Positions 35,281-43,304 of a stretch of DNA of 64,000 nucleotides are shown in pieces. How positions within the stretch are numbered: position 1 is the first letter of the stretch; every line of letters starts with the position of its first letter. The position numbers and the translations under genes are program-made. The stretch covers positions 1 through 64,000 of the forward strand of contig NZ_SGVY01000013.1 of the NCBI RefSeq assembly GCF_004535825.1, given 5' to 3'. This DNA comes from Segatella hominis (GTDB lineage Bacteria > Bacteroidota > Bacteroidia > Bacteroidales > Bacteroidaceae). Under the pieces are notes generated by a model, which was given only the letters and a program-made list of their open reading frames with translations, made no database searches and had not been told where the DNA came from.

Positions 35281-35312
35281 CAAAGATACGAAAAAAGGTC
35301 GAAAATAACGAA
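35281..35312 (-). promoter_or_regulatory. Candidate repressor promoter
   Basis: Leftward TTCG, a 20-nt spacer and TATCTTTG (35281-35288). It faces the early promoter, and their predicted transcripts overlap by about 17 nt. Confidence 0.5.
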
Positions 35313-35339
35313 TTTTATAACTTAAAAGTTAATAAAGCA

Positions 35340-35780
35340 ATGAATATTGATGAATTTAGAACCCTAACAGGGCAAGAAGTTACAGAAAGCGAGTTCGCGG
35401 ACATTACCAAGCTGTATATGGCTACGGGCAACATGGACAAACAGACGTTTTGCGGTCTTTGGAAGAAAAACGACCTTTTCAGCATCGCGCTGGAGGTAGA
35501 ACGCAACCTGTCCGCAAAAGTCACCTTTGCGGAAAAGGTGCTCGCCAACAAAGAGCAAGAGCTCGACGACATGGCAGACCAACAGGCAGCAGAACGCGAG
35601 ACCATGAGCCACGCGGCTGACGTGCTTCTGGCTGTAGATGAAGCAGACGACAACGTGGACGCTTACGAGGCAGCCATTAAACTGGTGACACGCCGCGAAG
35701 TGGTGGAGCGCAAAGTGCGCATAGGCTTGCGCCTGAGAGAGGAAGACAAGAAGTATATTTTGAACCATTTAAACAAGTAA
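35340..35780 (+). CDS. Early phage protein, acidic helical, unknown
   Basis: A 146-residue protein, the first gene of the early operon about 80 bp after the early promoter. I start it at the ATG at 35340 (MNIDEFRTLTGQEVTES) because upstream in-frame sequence lies in the promoter region. It is largely alpha-helical with charged residues (EKVLANKEQELDDMADQQAAER) and has no catalytic motif. Mu carries the regulator Ner here, but no helix-turn-helix is evident. Confidence 0.7.
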   Translation: MNIDEFRTLTGQEVTESEFADITKLYMATGNMDKQTFCGLWKKNDLFSIALEVERNLSAKVTFAEKVLANKEQELDDMADQQAAERETMSHAADVLLAVDEADDNVDAYEAAIKLVTRREVVERKVRIGLRLREEDKKYILNHLNK

Positions 35781-35784
35781 AGAT

Positions 35785-36156
35785 ATGGAAGCAACAAGAA
35801 AGCAAATCGAGGTAACGAAAGAGGTACGCGCAGAGATTAAAAAAGCGTTTAAGTGCTCAGATATGACACTGTGGCGCGCGTTGAACTTTAGCAACGATAC
35901 GCCCACCAGCCTGCGCATCAGAAAGTTTGCGAAGCAGAAGGGCGGCGTGCTGCTTCTGCTCACCCCTGCCACTGAGACCATACACGACGCCGACGGGTAT
36001 ATGCGCCAGTATTTCGAGAACGGTGCCATGCTGGAGGCCGACAAAGGCACTGGCACGGTGCAAGTGTTTGACAAGGACGGCAACGTGCGCCGCGAGGTGA
36101 AGCACTGCACGATCGAGCAGTTCTATATAGAACAAACCTTTGCTGGAGGGCTTTAA
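35785..36156 (+). CDS. Early phage protein, possible DNA-binding regulator
   Basis: A 123-residue protein located 4 bp after the preceding gene and 2 bp before the transposase gene. Residues 10-50 (VTKEVRAEIKKAFKCSDMTL then WRALNFSNDTPTSLRIRKFA) look like a helix-turn-helix of the type found in phage regulators. The C-terminal half is hydrophilic and beta-rich. A Ner-like or transposition-accessory role is possible from position but not shown. Confidence 0.65.
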   Translation: MEATRKQIEVTKEVRAEIKKAFKCSDMTLWRALNFSNDTPTSLRIRKFAKQKGGVLLLLTPATETIHDADGYMRQYFENGAMLEADKGTGTVQVFDKDGNVRREVKHCTIEQFYIEQTFAGGL

Positions 36157-36158
36157 TT

Positions 36159-38165
36159 ATGGAGTATTACGGTAACACGCTTTGTATTAGTCACACTGAG
36201 CTAACAGCTGGCATTATGACAAATGACAGTCTGCTCAAGCTCGCCCAACGCGGCAAAGTGGAACGCGTTCGCCGTGGCTGTAATGGTACTCCTGCGCTGT
36301 TTGCCGTCGAAAGCCTGCCTTTGAAATATCGAACAGAGGTTTACCGCCGCTACCCCGACGCACAGGAAAAGGCGGACAGCAAGCCATTTGTGGAGGCGAT
36401 AGAGCCAGACGGCGAGGCGATGCAGTATTATGCGGACTATGTGCTGGCTGACGGGCGGCACCTGAGCAACGAGAAGCAAACGGAATACGCCAACAACTGC
36501 GCCATAATGAACGCTTTCAGGCTGTGCATAGACCGCGCGAACAGCCACCGCATCCGCCAGAGCAAGGCGAAGATAAAGCTCGGCGAGTTCTGGACAAAGG
36601 CAGCGGCGGCACTGCCCCGCATATCGGACGCATGGCCTAACAGCCTGCCACAGAACGCAAGGAGGCTGCACATGAAGTTCAACGAATATCAAAAGGCGGG
36701 CGCGGTGGTATTCATCAGCAAGAAGTTTCAGAACTCGAACGCCGCCAAGGTGGACGACGGGCAGAAAGAGGCCGTGCTCACGCAAATGATAGCACACCAC
36801 AACAACCTCGACAACACCATGGTAGCCGAATACTACAACAAGGTGGCGGACATGCAGGGCTGGGAGCGGATAACCGCCAGCACGGTGGGCGTGTGGAAAG
36901 AAAAGCTCGACCTCGTGACGGCAGCGGGCAGACGCGGCGCAACGAACTTCAGAAACGAGAGGAGCATGCAGGTGAAGCGGCGGAGACCAAGCGCGGCGTT
37001 CCTTATGTGGACGCTGGACGGCTGGGACTGCGAGCTGCTCTACCAGACAGTGAGGGAAGACGCGCAAGGCCACCACGTGACCACCTACTCGAACCGCCTG
37101 TGCTTGGAAGTGGTGCTCGACCCCTGCTGTGACTACCCGATAGGCTACGCGATAGGCACGCACGAAACGCCCGCCCTCATCACTGAGGCACTGCGCAACG
37201 CGGCACAGCACAGCGCGGAGCTGGCGGGACAGATGCTGAGAGCCAACCAGCTGCAATGCGACCACTACGGCATCAAGGCCATGACCCCGCTCTATCTCGC
37301 CATGAGCGACAAGCTGACACCCGCGAGAGTGAAGAACGCAAAGGCAAAGCCGGTGGAGGCATACTTCGGATACCTGAACAAAAACTACTGCCAAAGGTGC
37401 AACAACTGGTCGGGCTTCGGCATCACGACCGACCCGAAGAAGCAGCCGAACAGCGAGGCACTGAACATGTTGCGCCACCAGTTCCCCGACGAGGAGGGAG
37501 TGAGACAGCAGATACACGCCATCATGGCGGCGGAGCGACAGAAGAAGCACGCGCAAATGATGCAGATGCTCGCCAACCTGCCCGCCGAAAGACGGCTACC
37601 GCTGACAAAGGAAAACTACCTGCTCTACTTCGGCGACACGACGGGACAGACAAACGCCATTTGCGGCGGCGGGCTGAAGCCTACCCTGCTGGGCGTGAAA
37701 AGGGAATACGACTCGTTCGACCTGACATTCAGGCAGCACGCGGGCGAAAAGTGGCGGGTGCTGTACGACCCGAACGACCTAAACCAAGTCTTGGCCGTGA
37801 ACGAGGACGGAACGCTGCGCTACATGCTCACCGAAAAGTATGTGCAGCCCATGGCTCTGGCAGACCGCACGGAGGGCGACGCAAGGGAGCTGCAAAAGGT
37901 GTTCGACTACAACGACCGACTGGAGGCGCACGTGACCGACCAACTGGCCGAAGCCTACCACAAGACGGAGGAACTCATCGCCGACAACCCACGGCTGGGC
38001 AACGTGCTGAACCGCTTCTGCCTGTGCGACAGCAGAGGACAACACAAGCTACCGCGCGAGGAAAAGAGGCTCGGCATAGAGAGCACCAAGGTGGTGGCGG
38101 CAGAGGCGCGGGAAATACCGACAACGCCAAAGGGCAGCGACGCGGACGACTACTCAATATTTTAA
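36159..38165 (+). CDS. MuA-like DDE transposase
   Basis: This is the transposase for phage integration and replicative transposition. It has 668 residues, close to MuA (663). The N-terminal 75 residues resemble the MuA winged-helix end-binding region (LLKLAQRGKVERVRRGCNG...LPLKYRTEVYRRYP). The DDE core is intact: Asp287 in WTLDGWD, Asp368 in LQCDHYG and Glu400 in KPVEAYFGYLN. The C-terminal part (YDRTFDL-like beta-barrel, then charged helices) would contact MuB. It should act on the repeated AAAACGAAATGT sites at the phage end, which is an inference. Confidence 0.93.
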   Translation: MEYYGNTLCISHTELTAGIMTNDSLLKLAQRGKVERVRRGCNGTPALFAVESLPLKYRTEVYRRYPDAQEKADSKPFVEAIEPDGEAMQYYADYVLADGRHLSNEKQTEYANNCAIMNAFRLCIDRANSHRIRQSKAKIKLGEFWTKAAAALPRISDAWPNSLPQNARRLHMKFNEYQKAGAVVFISKKFQNSNAAKVDDGQKEAVLTQMIAHHNNLDNTMVAEYYNKVADMQGWERITASTVGVWKEKLDLVTAAGRRGATNFRNERSMQVKRRRPSAAFLMWTLDGWDCELLYQTVREDAQGHHVTTYSNRLCLEVVLDPCCDYPIGYAIGTHETPALITEALRNAAQHSAELAGQMLRANQLQCDHYGIKAMTPLYLAMSDKLTPARVKNAKAKPVEAYFGYLNKNYCQRCNNWSGFGITTDPKKQPNSEALNMLRHQFPDEEGVRQQIHAIMAAERQKKHAQMMQMLANLPAERRLPLTKENYLLYFGDTTGQTNAICGGGLKPTLLGVKREYDSFDLTFRQHAGEKWRVLYDPNDLNQVLAVNEDGTLRYMLTEKYVQPMALADRTEGDARELQKVFDYNDRLEAHVTDQLAEAYHKTEELIADNPRLGNVLNRFCLCDSRGQHKLPREEKRLGIESTKVVAAEAREIPTTPKGSDADDYSIF

Positions 38166-38193
38166 GTAACAAACAATAAAAAATAACAGCAAC

Positions 38194-39039
38194 ATGACAA
38201 AGGACGAAAAGGTACAGATAGCAGAACGCCTGAAAAGTTTCTGCGCACAGAAAGGCAGCCAGAACAAGGCAGCCAAGAGCATGGGCATCAGCTCGGCGAC
38301 GCTGAGCAAGGTATTGAACGGCGACTGGGACACCATAAGCGACGACATGTGGCGAAGCATCGCGGCACAGACGGGACACGACGCGACGGCATGGCAGACG
38401 GTGGCGACCAGAGGCTTTGAGCGCATGGGCTTCATACTGGACAACGCCAAGCAGGAAAGCCTCGCCATAGCCGTGACGGGCGACGCTGGCTGCGGCAAGA
38501 CGGAGGCCGTGAAGCAGTACACGGCGGGACACGCCGCCACCTATCACCTGTGCTGCTCGGAATACTGGAACCGCCGCACATTCATCGCGAAGCTGCTGCG
38601 CGCGTTGGGCAAGGACATGGCGGGCACGGTGAGCGAGCAGATGGACGCGATAGTGGAGGAACTGCAAGCCGTGGAAAAGCCGCTCATCGTGCTGGACGAA
38701 GCCGACAAGCTGAGCGACCAAGTGCTCTACTTCTTCATATCGCTTTACAACCAGCTCGAGGGTCAGTGCGGGCTCGTGCTGTGCGCGACCAGCTTCTTGG
38801 AGAAGCGCATCACACGGGGCGTGAGGTTCAACCGCCGCGGCTACCAAGAGATTTACAGCCGCATAGGCCGCAAGTTCGTGAAGCTGCAAGTGGTGAACGA
38901 CGAAGACATCGCGGCGGTATGCAGAGCCAACGGCGTGACCAGCGCGGCCGACATAGGCGCGATAATCAAGGACGCGGACTGCGACCTGCGCCGCGTGAAA
39001 CGCGCCTGCTGGACTATCAAGAAAGGGGGCAGGGCATGA
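38194..39039 (+). CDS. MuB-like transposition ATPase (AAA+)
   Basis: This is the target-selection ATPase that partners the transposase. It has 281 residues. An N-terminal helix-turn-helix domain (about 5-65, NKAAKSMGISSATLSKVL) is followed by the ATPase domain. Walker A is GDAGCGKTE (96-104) and Walker B is LIVLDEAD (164-171). The C-terminal winged-helix region ends basic. The stop codon overlaps the next gene's start (ATGA), which indicates translational coupling. Confidence 0.9.
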   Translation: MTKDEKVQIAERLKSFCAQKGSQNKAAKSMGISSATLSKVLNGDWDTISDDMWRSIAAQTGHDATAWQTVATRGFERMGFILDNAKQESLAIAVTGDAGCGKTEAVKQYTAGHAATYHLCCSEYWNRRTFIAKLLRALGKDMAGTVSEQMDAIVEELQAVEKPLIVLDEADKLSDQVLYFFISLYNQLEGQCGLVLCATSFLEKRITRGVRFNRRGYQEIYSRIGRKFVKLQVVNDEDIAAVCRANGVTSAADIGAIIKDADCDLRRVKRACWTIKKGGRA

Positions 39040-39290
39040 ACGGCGCGGACTTCACGAAACGCCAGCGCATCACCCTCGGCATGAAGACCAAGGAGGCGAG
39101 CAAGGCGATGGACGAATGGCTCTACCGACAGGCACCCTGCGACATGAGGGTGCGCAGAGCCAAGACCAAGGGCATGGTGGCGGTGACAATAGAGACCGAC
39201 CCCAAGGACAAAGACGGCGCGGGGCTTATCTGGGCATCATGGTGCGTGCAGAACCTCGACGGCGTGAAAGTGGACATCAAAGACATATAA
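39036..39290 (+). CDS. Small early phage protein
   Basis: An 84-residue protein starting at an ATG that overlaps the muB-like stop codon (ATGA). It is basic in its first half (TKRQRITLGMKTKEASKAMD, then MRVRRAKTKG) and ends DGVKVDIKDI. I do not recognise it. Its tight coupling to the MuB-like gene suggests a role with the transposition proteins. Confidence 0.7.
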   Translation: MNGADFTKRQRITLGMKTKEASKAMDEWLYRQAPCDMRVRRAKTKGMVAVTIETDPKDKDGAGLIWASWCVQNLDGVKVDIKDI

Positions 39291-39297
39291 ACGGCGT

Positions 39298-39942
39298 ATG
39301 GCAAGGGCGATAAGTAACAAGAACGTATTACAGGCAAAGTTTGACGTGGCCGACTTCGACGGGGCTTTCCTCGCCAGCTTCGGACGGCCGGAGCTTCGTG
39401 GCGAATGGCTGATATACGGCGGCTCGGGCTGCGGCAAGACCACGTTTGTAATGCAGCTTTGCAAGTATCTGACCCGCTTTCGCCGTGTGGCCTACAACTC
39501 GCTGGAGCAAGGTCTTTCGCTCTCTCTGCAAAAGGCATGGGAGCGCGTGGGCATGGAAGAAGTGGGCACGCGCATCATCCTGCTGGACAAAGAGAGCCTG
39601 AAAGACCTCACGGCGAGACTAAAGAAGAAGCAAAGCCCCGACATCATCGTAATAGACTCGGTGCATTACTGGCTTGGTTTCAAAATGAGCGACTACATGA
39701 AGCTGCGGCAGCAGTTCCCCGACAAGCTGTTCATCTTTGTGGCGCATGAGCGCAAGGGCGAGCCGAAAGGCAGCTTGGCGCAAAACCTGCGCTACGACGC
39801 TGACATCAAAATAAGGGTGGAGGGCTACAAGGCATTCACGACCACCCGCTACGAAGTGGCAGAACGGCATGAGGGCGGCGCAGACTTCACCATCTGGGAG
39901 AAAGGCGCGGCGGAATACTGGGCAAACATTACAACGAAATAA
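39298..39942 (+). CDS. P-loop ATPase, RecA/KaiC-like
   Basis: A 214-residue ATPase distinct from the MuB-like protein. Walker A is GGSGCGKTT (41-49), and Walker B is PDIIVIDS with Asp120. A conserved-looking VAHERKG segment and a downstream Tyr/Glu-rich region complete a RecA-fold core. No N-terminal or C-terminal extra domains are present. It could act in recombination or replication of the phage. Related small ATPases occur next to transposition genes in other Bacteroidetes Mu-like prophages as far as I recall. The precise role is unknown. Confidence 0.8.
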   Translation: MARAISNKNVLQAKFDVADFDGAFLASFGRPELRGEWLIYGGSGCGKTTFVMQLCKYLTRFRRVAYNSLEQGLSLSLQKAWERVGMEEVGTRIILLDKESLKDLTARLKKKQSPDIIVIDSVHYWLGFKMSDYMKLRQQFPDKLFIFVAHERKGEPKGSLAQNLRYDADIKIRVEGYKAFTTTRYEVAERHEGGADFTIWEKGAAEYWANITTK

Positions 39943-39952
39943 AAAAAAGACT

Positions 39953-40444
39953 ATGGCAAGGGAAAACAAGACAATGGACGAAATACACAGGGGGCTGCTG
40001 AAAAAATACCACACCCTCTGCTCGGTGCTCGGACTGAGCGCGGAGGAAAAGAGAGCGATCGCGGAGAGCTACGGCGTGGAGAGCAGCAGGGACATAGACA
40101 CCCACGACCTCGTGAACATCTGCGCGAAGCTCTCGGAACAGGCCAACCAGAAGACGGGCACGGGCGACATGGACAAACTGCGCAAGCGTGTCATGGCTTC
40201 GATAGGCCAGTACCTGAGAAAGAGCGGGCGCAAGAGCAACGCCAGCGTGATAAAGGCGATAGCGTGCAGGGCTACGGCTCACGACGACTTCAACAAGATA
40301 CCGCGCGAGAGGCTGCGCAACCTCATCGCCCTGTTTAACAACAAGGTGAAAGACAGTGAGGCGGTGGACAAACTGACGGCGGCGGAAGACGTATTAAACA
40401 ACATGGCGAAGCTGTACGGCGTAATGCCGAAAGGCCAAGCCTAA
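39953..40444 (+). CDS. GemA-like (Mu gp16, DUF1018) protein
   Basis: A 163-residue protein resembling the Mu gp16/GemA family found between transposition and late genes in Mu-like phages. The first half (HRGLLKKYHTLCSVLGLSAE) corresponds to the family's IHxAKKxLGLxxxxYR region. The second half (LRKRVMASIGQYLRKSGRKS, then RATAHDDFNKIPRERLRN) corresponds to the C-terminal helices. The start at 39953 follows an A-rich stretch typical of Bacteroidetes translation starts. In Mu this gene influences host gene expression; here the function is inferred only by family. Confidence 0.7.
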   Translation: MARENKTMDEIHRGLLKKYHTLCSVLGLSAEEKRAIAESYGVESSRDIDTHDLVNICAKLSEQANQKTGTGDMDKLRKRVMASIGQYLRKSGRKSNASVIKAIACRATAHDDFNKIPRERLRNLIALFNNKVKDSEAVDKLTAAEDVLNNMAKLYGVMPKGQA

Positions 40445-40485
40445 AATAAAGATAATGGCTTATGTGGTTGAATGAAAGTAACAGA

Positions 40486-40686
40486 ATGAAGCATTTCGCG
40501 TATGCGATACCGTGCGGCTTTGTAGGCACGGAGCTGTTTGTGCTGGGCTTGGCGGTCGGCATGGAGTTCAAGGACAGAATGTACGGCGGGCGGTTCGACT
40601 GGCTCGACATCGCCGCCACGGTGCTGGGCGGCATCGTGGGGCAGCTGCTGCAAGTGGCGTTAATCATCTTATTGTATAACATCTAA
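40486..40686 (+). CDS. Small membrane protein of early operon
   Basis: About 66 residues from the ATG at 40486 (MKHFAYAIPCGFVGTELFVL); an upstream ATG at 40462 is also in frame. There are two membrane segments separated by a charged loop (GMEFKDRMYGGRFDWLD). The KHF...GxELKD...FDWLD pattern is like short phage membrane proteins of the YfiM/DUF2279 type. The function is unknown. An export or host-envelope effect is possible. Confidence 0.65.
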   Translation: MKHFAYAIPCGFVGTELFVLGLAVGMEFKDRMYGGRFDWLDIAATVLGGIVGQLLQVALIILLYNI

Positions 40687-40699
40687 AACAAGCAACGGA

Positions 40700-40867
40700 A
40701 TGAAAAAGTATTTCAAGGGTTTGGGCATCGCGCTGGTATATGCGCCGTTTGCCATTATTGGCGTTATCGTCATCGCCACGGGCATGATATTCAAGGCGGC
40801 GGGTTACGCGCTGTTTGGCGACTTCCAGCACGCCACGGACGAAATAAGACAAGTAAAGCTGCTATAA
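40700..40867 (+). CDS. Small membrane protein, 55 residues
   Basis: A short gene between two longer ones: MKKYFKGLGIALVYAPFAII, one clear membrane helix (about residues 8-32), then a polar tail ending RQVKLL. It starts 13 bp after the previous stop and is spaced like the other genes of the operon. I do not recognise it. Confidence 0.6.
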   Translation: MKKYFKGLGIALVYAPFAIIGVIVIATGMIFKAAGYALFGDFQHATDEIRQVKLL

Positions 40868-40903
40868 ACAGCATTAAATAACCATTTAAACAGTATTAAA
40901 ACA

Positions 40904-41611
40904 ATGGAAACAAAGGACAAAGTAAAGGTCGAAATGACCAAGGAACAGGCCGAAGCGTTCGCAGCGTTTCAGGCACAGCAGAAGAAAGAGGCAGAGACGA
41001 AGCAGCGCAAGGAAGACCGCGAGACCTATGCCAAGATCGTGGACGAGGAAATAGCGGCGGCCATACCAGAGCTGCGCGCCCTGAGCGACCGCATCAAGGC
41101 GGTAAAAGCCAAGGTGTACGGCAGCTTCGCGCAGGTGCTCGACATGAAAGCCAACGTGCTGCGCATCACCAAGGACACACAGCGCACGCACACCTTCACC
41201 CACTCGAACGGCAAAATGCGCCTGACGCTGGGCTGCAACTGTATAGACGGCTACCGCGACACGGTGGAGGACGGCATCGCCATGGTGAAGGACTACATAC
41301 AGAGCCTCGCCACCGACGAGAAGACACAGACCCTCGTAAAGGCCATTATGCGACTGCTGAGCCGCGACGGCATGGGCAACCTAAAGGCGAGCCGCGTGTT
41401 GCAGCTCAGAAAGATGGCCGACGAGAGCAAGGACGACAAGTTCAAGGAGGGTGTGCAGATAATCGAGGAGGCATACCAGCCGACCATGACCCGCCAGTTT
41501 ATCCGCGCTGAGTGGAAAGACGAGAAGGGACAGTGGCACATCATACCGTTGAGCGTGACCGACGCGGACACCGACGAAGAAAAGGCGGAGGAAGAAGCAA
41601 AAAAAGATTAA
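40904..41611 (+). CDS. DUF3164 family phage protein
   Basis: A 235-residue protein matching DUF3164, a family of unknown function found in the early regions of Mu-like phages. The N-terminal third is a charged coiled coil (EAFAAFQAQQKKEAETKQRK). The core contains NGKMRLTLGCNCIDGYRDT and the C-terminal EWKDEKGQWHIIPLSV. It is preceded by an array of ATTAAA/TTTAAAC repeats (40865-40900) that recurs in other phage spacers. Confidence 0.8.
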   Translation: METKDKVKVEMTKEQAEAFAAFQAQQKKEAETKQRKEDRETYAKIVDEEIAAAIPELRALSDRIKAVKAKVYGSFAQVLDMKANVLRITKDTQRTHTFTHSNGKMRLTLGCNCIDGYRDTVEDGIAMVKDYIQSLATDEKTQTLVKAIMRLLSRDGMGNLKASRVLQLRKMADESKDDKFKEGVQIIEEAYQPTMTRQFIRAEWKDEKGQWHIIPLSVTDADTDEEKAEEEAKKD

Positions 41612-41711
41612 GCGTGCCGCCTGTGCATTTCCCCGAAAAGAATACCACAAGACAACACGCCCCGAATTTTGTTAATAAAGCGGTTGCAAAAATAACAAAT
41701 TTTTTCGGGAA

Positions 41712-41969
41712 ATGTGCAGAAATCACCATAAATCTACCATTGAGCGCATAAAAAAAGTGCGTGCGATAGTAAATCGCTATTATGAGAGTGGCAATAATAG
41801 CAGATGTTACAAGGCAGTGTGGCGGCGATATGTGAACCCGCTCTATCCTATGAGCTACCGGACGTTCCTTAGCTATCTGGACATTCCTACACCACCACCC
41901 GACAACCCCACACCACTGGAAAAGTCGCTTTTTGACTTTTGGGACGATATGCCAGTTTATCAATCTTGA
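41712..41969 (+). CDS. Small phage protein, last gene of early operon
   Basis: An 85-residue basic protein (IERIKKVRAIVNRYYESGNN, then CYKAVWRRYVNPLYPMSYRT) ending with an acidic FDFWDDMPVYQS. Short proteins of this kind are common in Bacteroidetes Mu-like phages. A late-gene activator (Mor/C equivalent) is expected at the end of an early operon, but this protein shows no clear helix-turn-helix, so I do not assign that role. A strong terminator follows within 10 bp. Confidence 0.6.
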   Translation: MCRNHHKSTIERIKKVRAIVNRYYESGNNSRCYKAVWRRYVNPLYPMSYRTFLSYLDIPTPPPDNPTPLEKSLFDFWDDMPVYQS

Positions 41970-41977
41970 AAAATTAA

Positions 41978-42010
41978 GGCTGCATCGAAATGGTGCAGCC
42001 TTTTTTTTGT
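41978..42010 (+). terminator. Terminator of the early operon
   Basis: GGCTGCA-TCGAAATGG-TGCAGCC followed by TTTTTTTT. It lies between the convergent early operon and leftward late operon. Confidence 0.85.
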
Positions 42011-42015
42011 CTTCA

Positions 42016-42507
42016 TCAGACGCGGTCGATAATGTCCATGTCGGTGAGCGGCACGGCTCTGCATGGTCGCTTTGCGGTGGCATCCACGGCGTGGGTCTGC
42101 CACCTCTCTATGTTTTCCATGAGCTCGCCGTGGTTGTGGTTTGTCGCGCTGGCGGTGAGCATGAAGCAGCCGAAGCCGTCGCCGCTCAGTCCCTGCATGG
42201 CGGCGTTCACGCGGTCGATAAGGTCGAAATACTGGAGGGCTATGTCTATGCGCTTGTCGGCCGCGCCAGCGGTGTAAGCCTGCCAGCGCGTGACGACATG
42301 GAGGCGCACGGGAATGTCGGCATCCCTCTGCCAGTTGCTGAGCTGGTGAACCTCGTACTGCTCGAACTCAATGAAGACGGCGGGCAAAGGCCACGGCACT
42401 GAGGTGGAGACCTCGACGACGTGCTCGTTCCAAAGGTCGATAAACTTAACGTCTGGGCACCGCTCGGCGATACGCTGGGCGATAGCCTTAAAAATCTGCT
42501 TTCTCAT
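42016..42507 (-). CDS. Mu gp37-like tail terminator/completion protein
   Basis: A 163-residue protein at the end of the leftward late operon. Its size, the LPAVFIEFEQYEVHQ region and a beta-rich middle fit the DUF1834/gp37-type proteins that finish the tail end in Mu-like phages. The assignment rests mostly on position after the gpG-like gene. The start overlaps the gpG-like stop by 4 bp. Confidence 0.55.
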   Translation of the reverse strand: MRKQIFKAIAQRIAERCPDVKFIDLWNEHVVEVSTSVPWPLPAVFIEFEQYEVHQLSNWQRDADIPVRLHVVTRWQAYTAGAADKRIDIALQYFDLIDRVNAAMQGLSGDGFGCFMLTASATNHNHGELMENIERWQTHAVDATAKRPCRAVPLTDMDIIDRV

Positions 42508-42986
42508 TTCTTCTTAATTCTACTGCTTATAAAGTTGGACATACTGAGGCTGAACGCTTGGAGGTTGTCGTCGATTACGTCCTTAATGAGCTGCTGGGTC
42601 TCTTTGCCGTCGCCTATGAACTGACGCTGCGGCATATTGAACCGCCGCTGGTGGGACTTGACCTGATAGCGTTTTCCCTTTTTGCTTGTGCGATAATGCG
42701 CCTTAACGGTGAGGGTGCCCTTTCCGCCCTCGTTGTGGATCGTGGTGTAAGGGAGTGAGGAAGAAAAGCGCACGCCGTGGCCTACGACCTCGCTTTTGAT
42801 GCTTCGCCTCATCGCGCCCGTGACCACAAGGAGAGAGCCGAGGGCTTTCTTATCCTTTCGGGGCTTCCACGCATCCGTGAAGAACGCCTTGCGCTGGAAG
42901 TTCTTGTCGAACTCTTCGGAAAGCTCTACGCGCATATCCTTTAAAATGTCGGCTTCGAGCTTCTGGCCGTCGATAATATCAGACAT
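42504..42986 (-). CDS. Virion morphogenesis protein (Mu gpG/gp10-like)
   Basis: A 160-residue protein of the phage virion morphogenesis family (Mu gpG). Characteristic features are the WKPRKDKKALGSLLVVTGAM segment, YTTIHNEGG, the basic loop and MPQRQFIGDG near the C-terminus, matching the family MPxRxFLG motif. It probably acts at the head-tail junction. It follows the MuF-toxin gene in the same direction, but a rightward moron gene is inserted between the two. Confidence 0.8.
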   Translation of the reverse strand: MSDIIDGQKLEADILKDMRVELSEEFDKNFQRKAFFTDAWKPRKDKKALGSLLVVTGAMRRSIKSEVVGHGVRFSSSLPYTTIHNEGGKGTLTVKAHYRTSKKGKRYQVKSHQRRFNMPQRQFIGDGKETQQLIKDVIDDNLQAFSLSMSNFISSRIKKK

Positions 42987-43034
42987 TTTGCTAAATTATT
43001 GTTAATAAATATACTACTTTACAGAAAATCGACG

Positions 43035-43043
43035 TATCTTTGC
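43035..43043 (+). promoter_or_regulatory. Host-type -7 element of putative immunity gene
   Basis: TATCTTTGC ends 3 bp before the ATG at 43047. This predicts a leaderless or near-leaderless mRNA. No good -33 TTTG is seen. Confidence 0.6.
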
Positions 43044-43046
43044 GGC

Positions 43047-43304
43047 ATGAAACAGATAACAATACCAAAGGCAGTAAAACAGGAGGCTCAGTACCTTATA
43101 GACCGCTACGGCGACCGTCTTAAATATCTCGGCGACGTGGACGGCCAAAAGGCGTGGCTTTTTGTGTACCCTGAGGAGGTGACGAATGGCTATCCGTTTC
43201 TTTATTTGTTCAAAGACGGCAAAGCTGTGGAGATAACAGGTTCGTCCGTTTTTGATTTTGCAGAGCTATACGTCGAAAATCTCGACGAAATCGGTATTGA
43301 ATAG
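43047..43304 (+). CDS. Small acidic moron gene, putative immunity protein
   Basis: An 85-residue acidic protein starting at the ATG at 43047 (MKQITIPKAVKQEAQYLIDR). I choose this over upstream in-frame codons because a -7 element ends just before it. It is the only rightward gene inside the leftward late operon, and its 3' end overlaps the 3' end of the MuF-toxin gene by 39 bp. Its sequence (KYLGDVDGQKAWLFVYPEEV, then GYPFLYLFKDGKAVEITG) matches no family I can name. Size, acidity, independent promoter and position at the toxin's tail are what one expects of an immunity gene. That role is an inference. Confidence 0.7.
   Translation: MKQITIPKAVKQEAQYLIDRYGDRLKYLGDVDGQKAWLFVYPEEVTNGYPFLYLFKDGKAVEITGSSVFDFAELYVENLDEIGIE

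Noticed and set aside
36201-37556. A 451-codon leftward open frame antisense to the transposase
   Set aside because: GC-rich codon bias on the sense strand creates long antisense frames. The composition (Val/Leu/His/Arg-rich) is not protein-like and the sense gene is certain.
41680-41700. Leftward -7-like TATTTTTGC downstream of the DUF3164 gene
   Set aside because: There is no -33 element, and it would read only into antisense of a confident gene with no leftward ORF that looks real.
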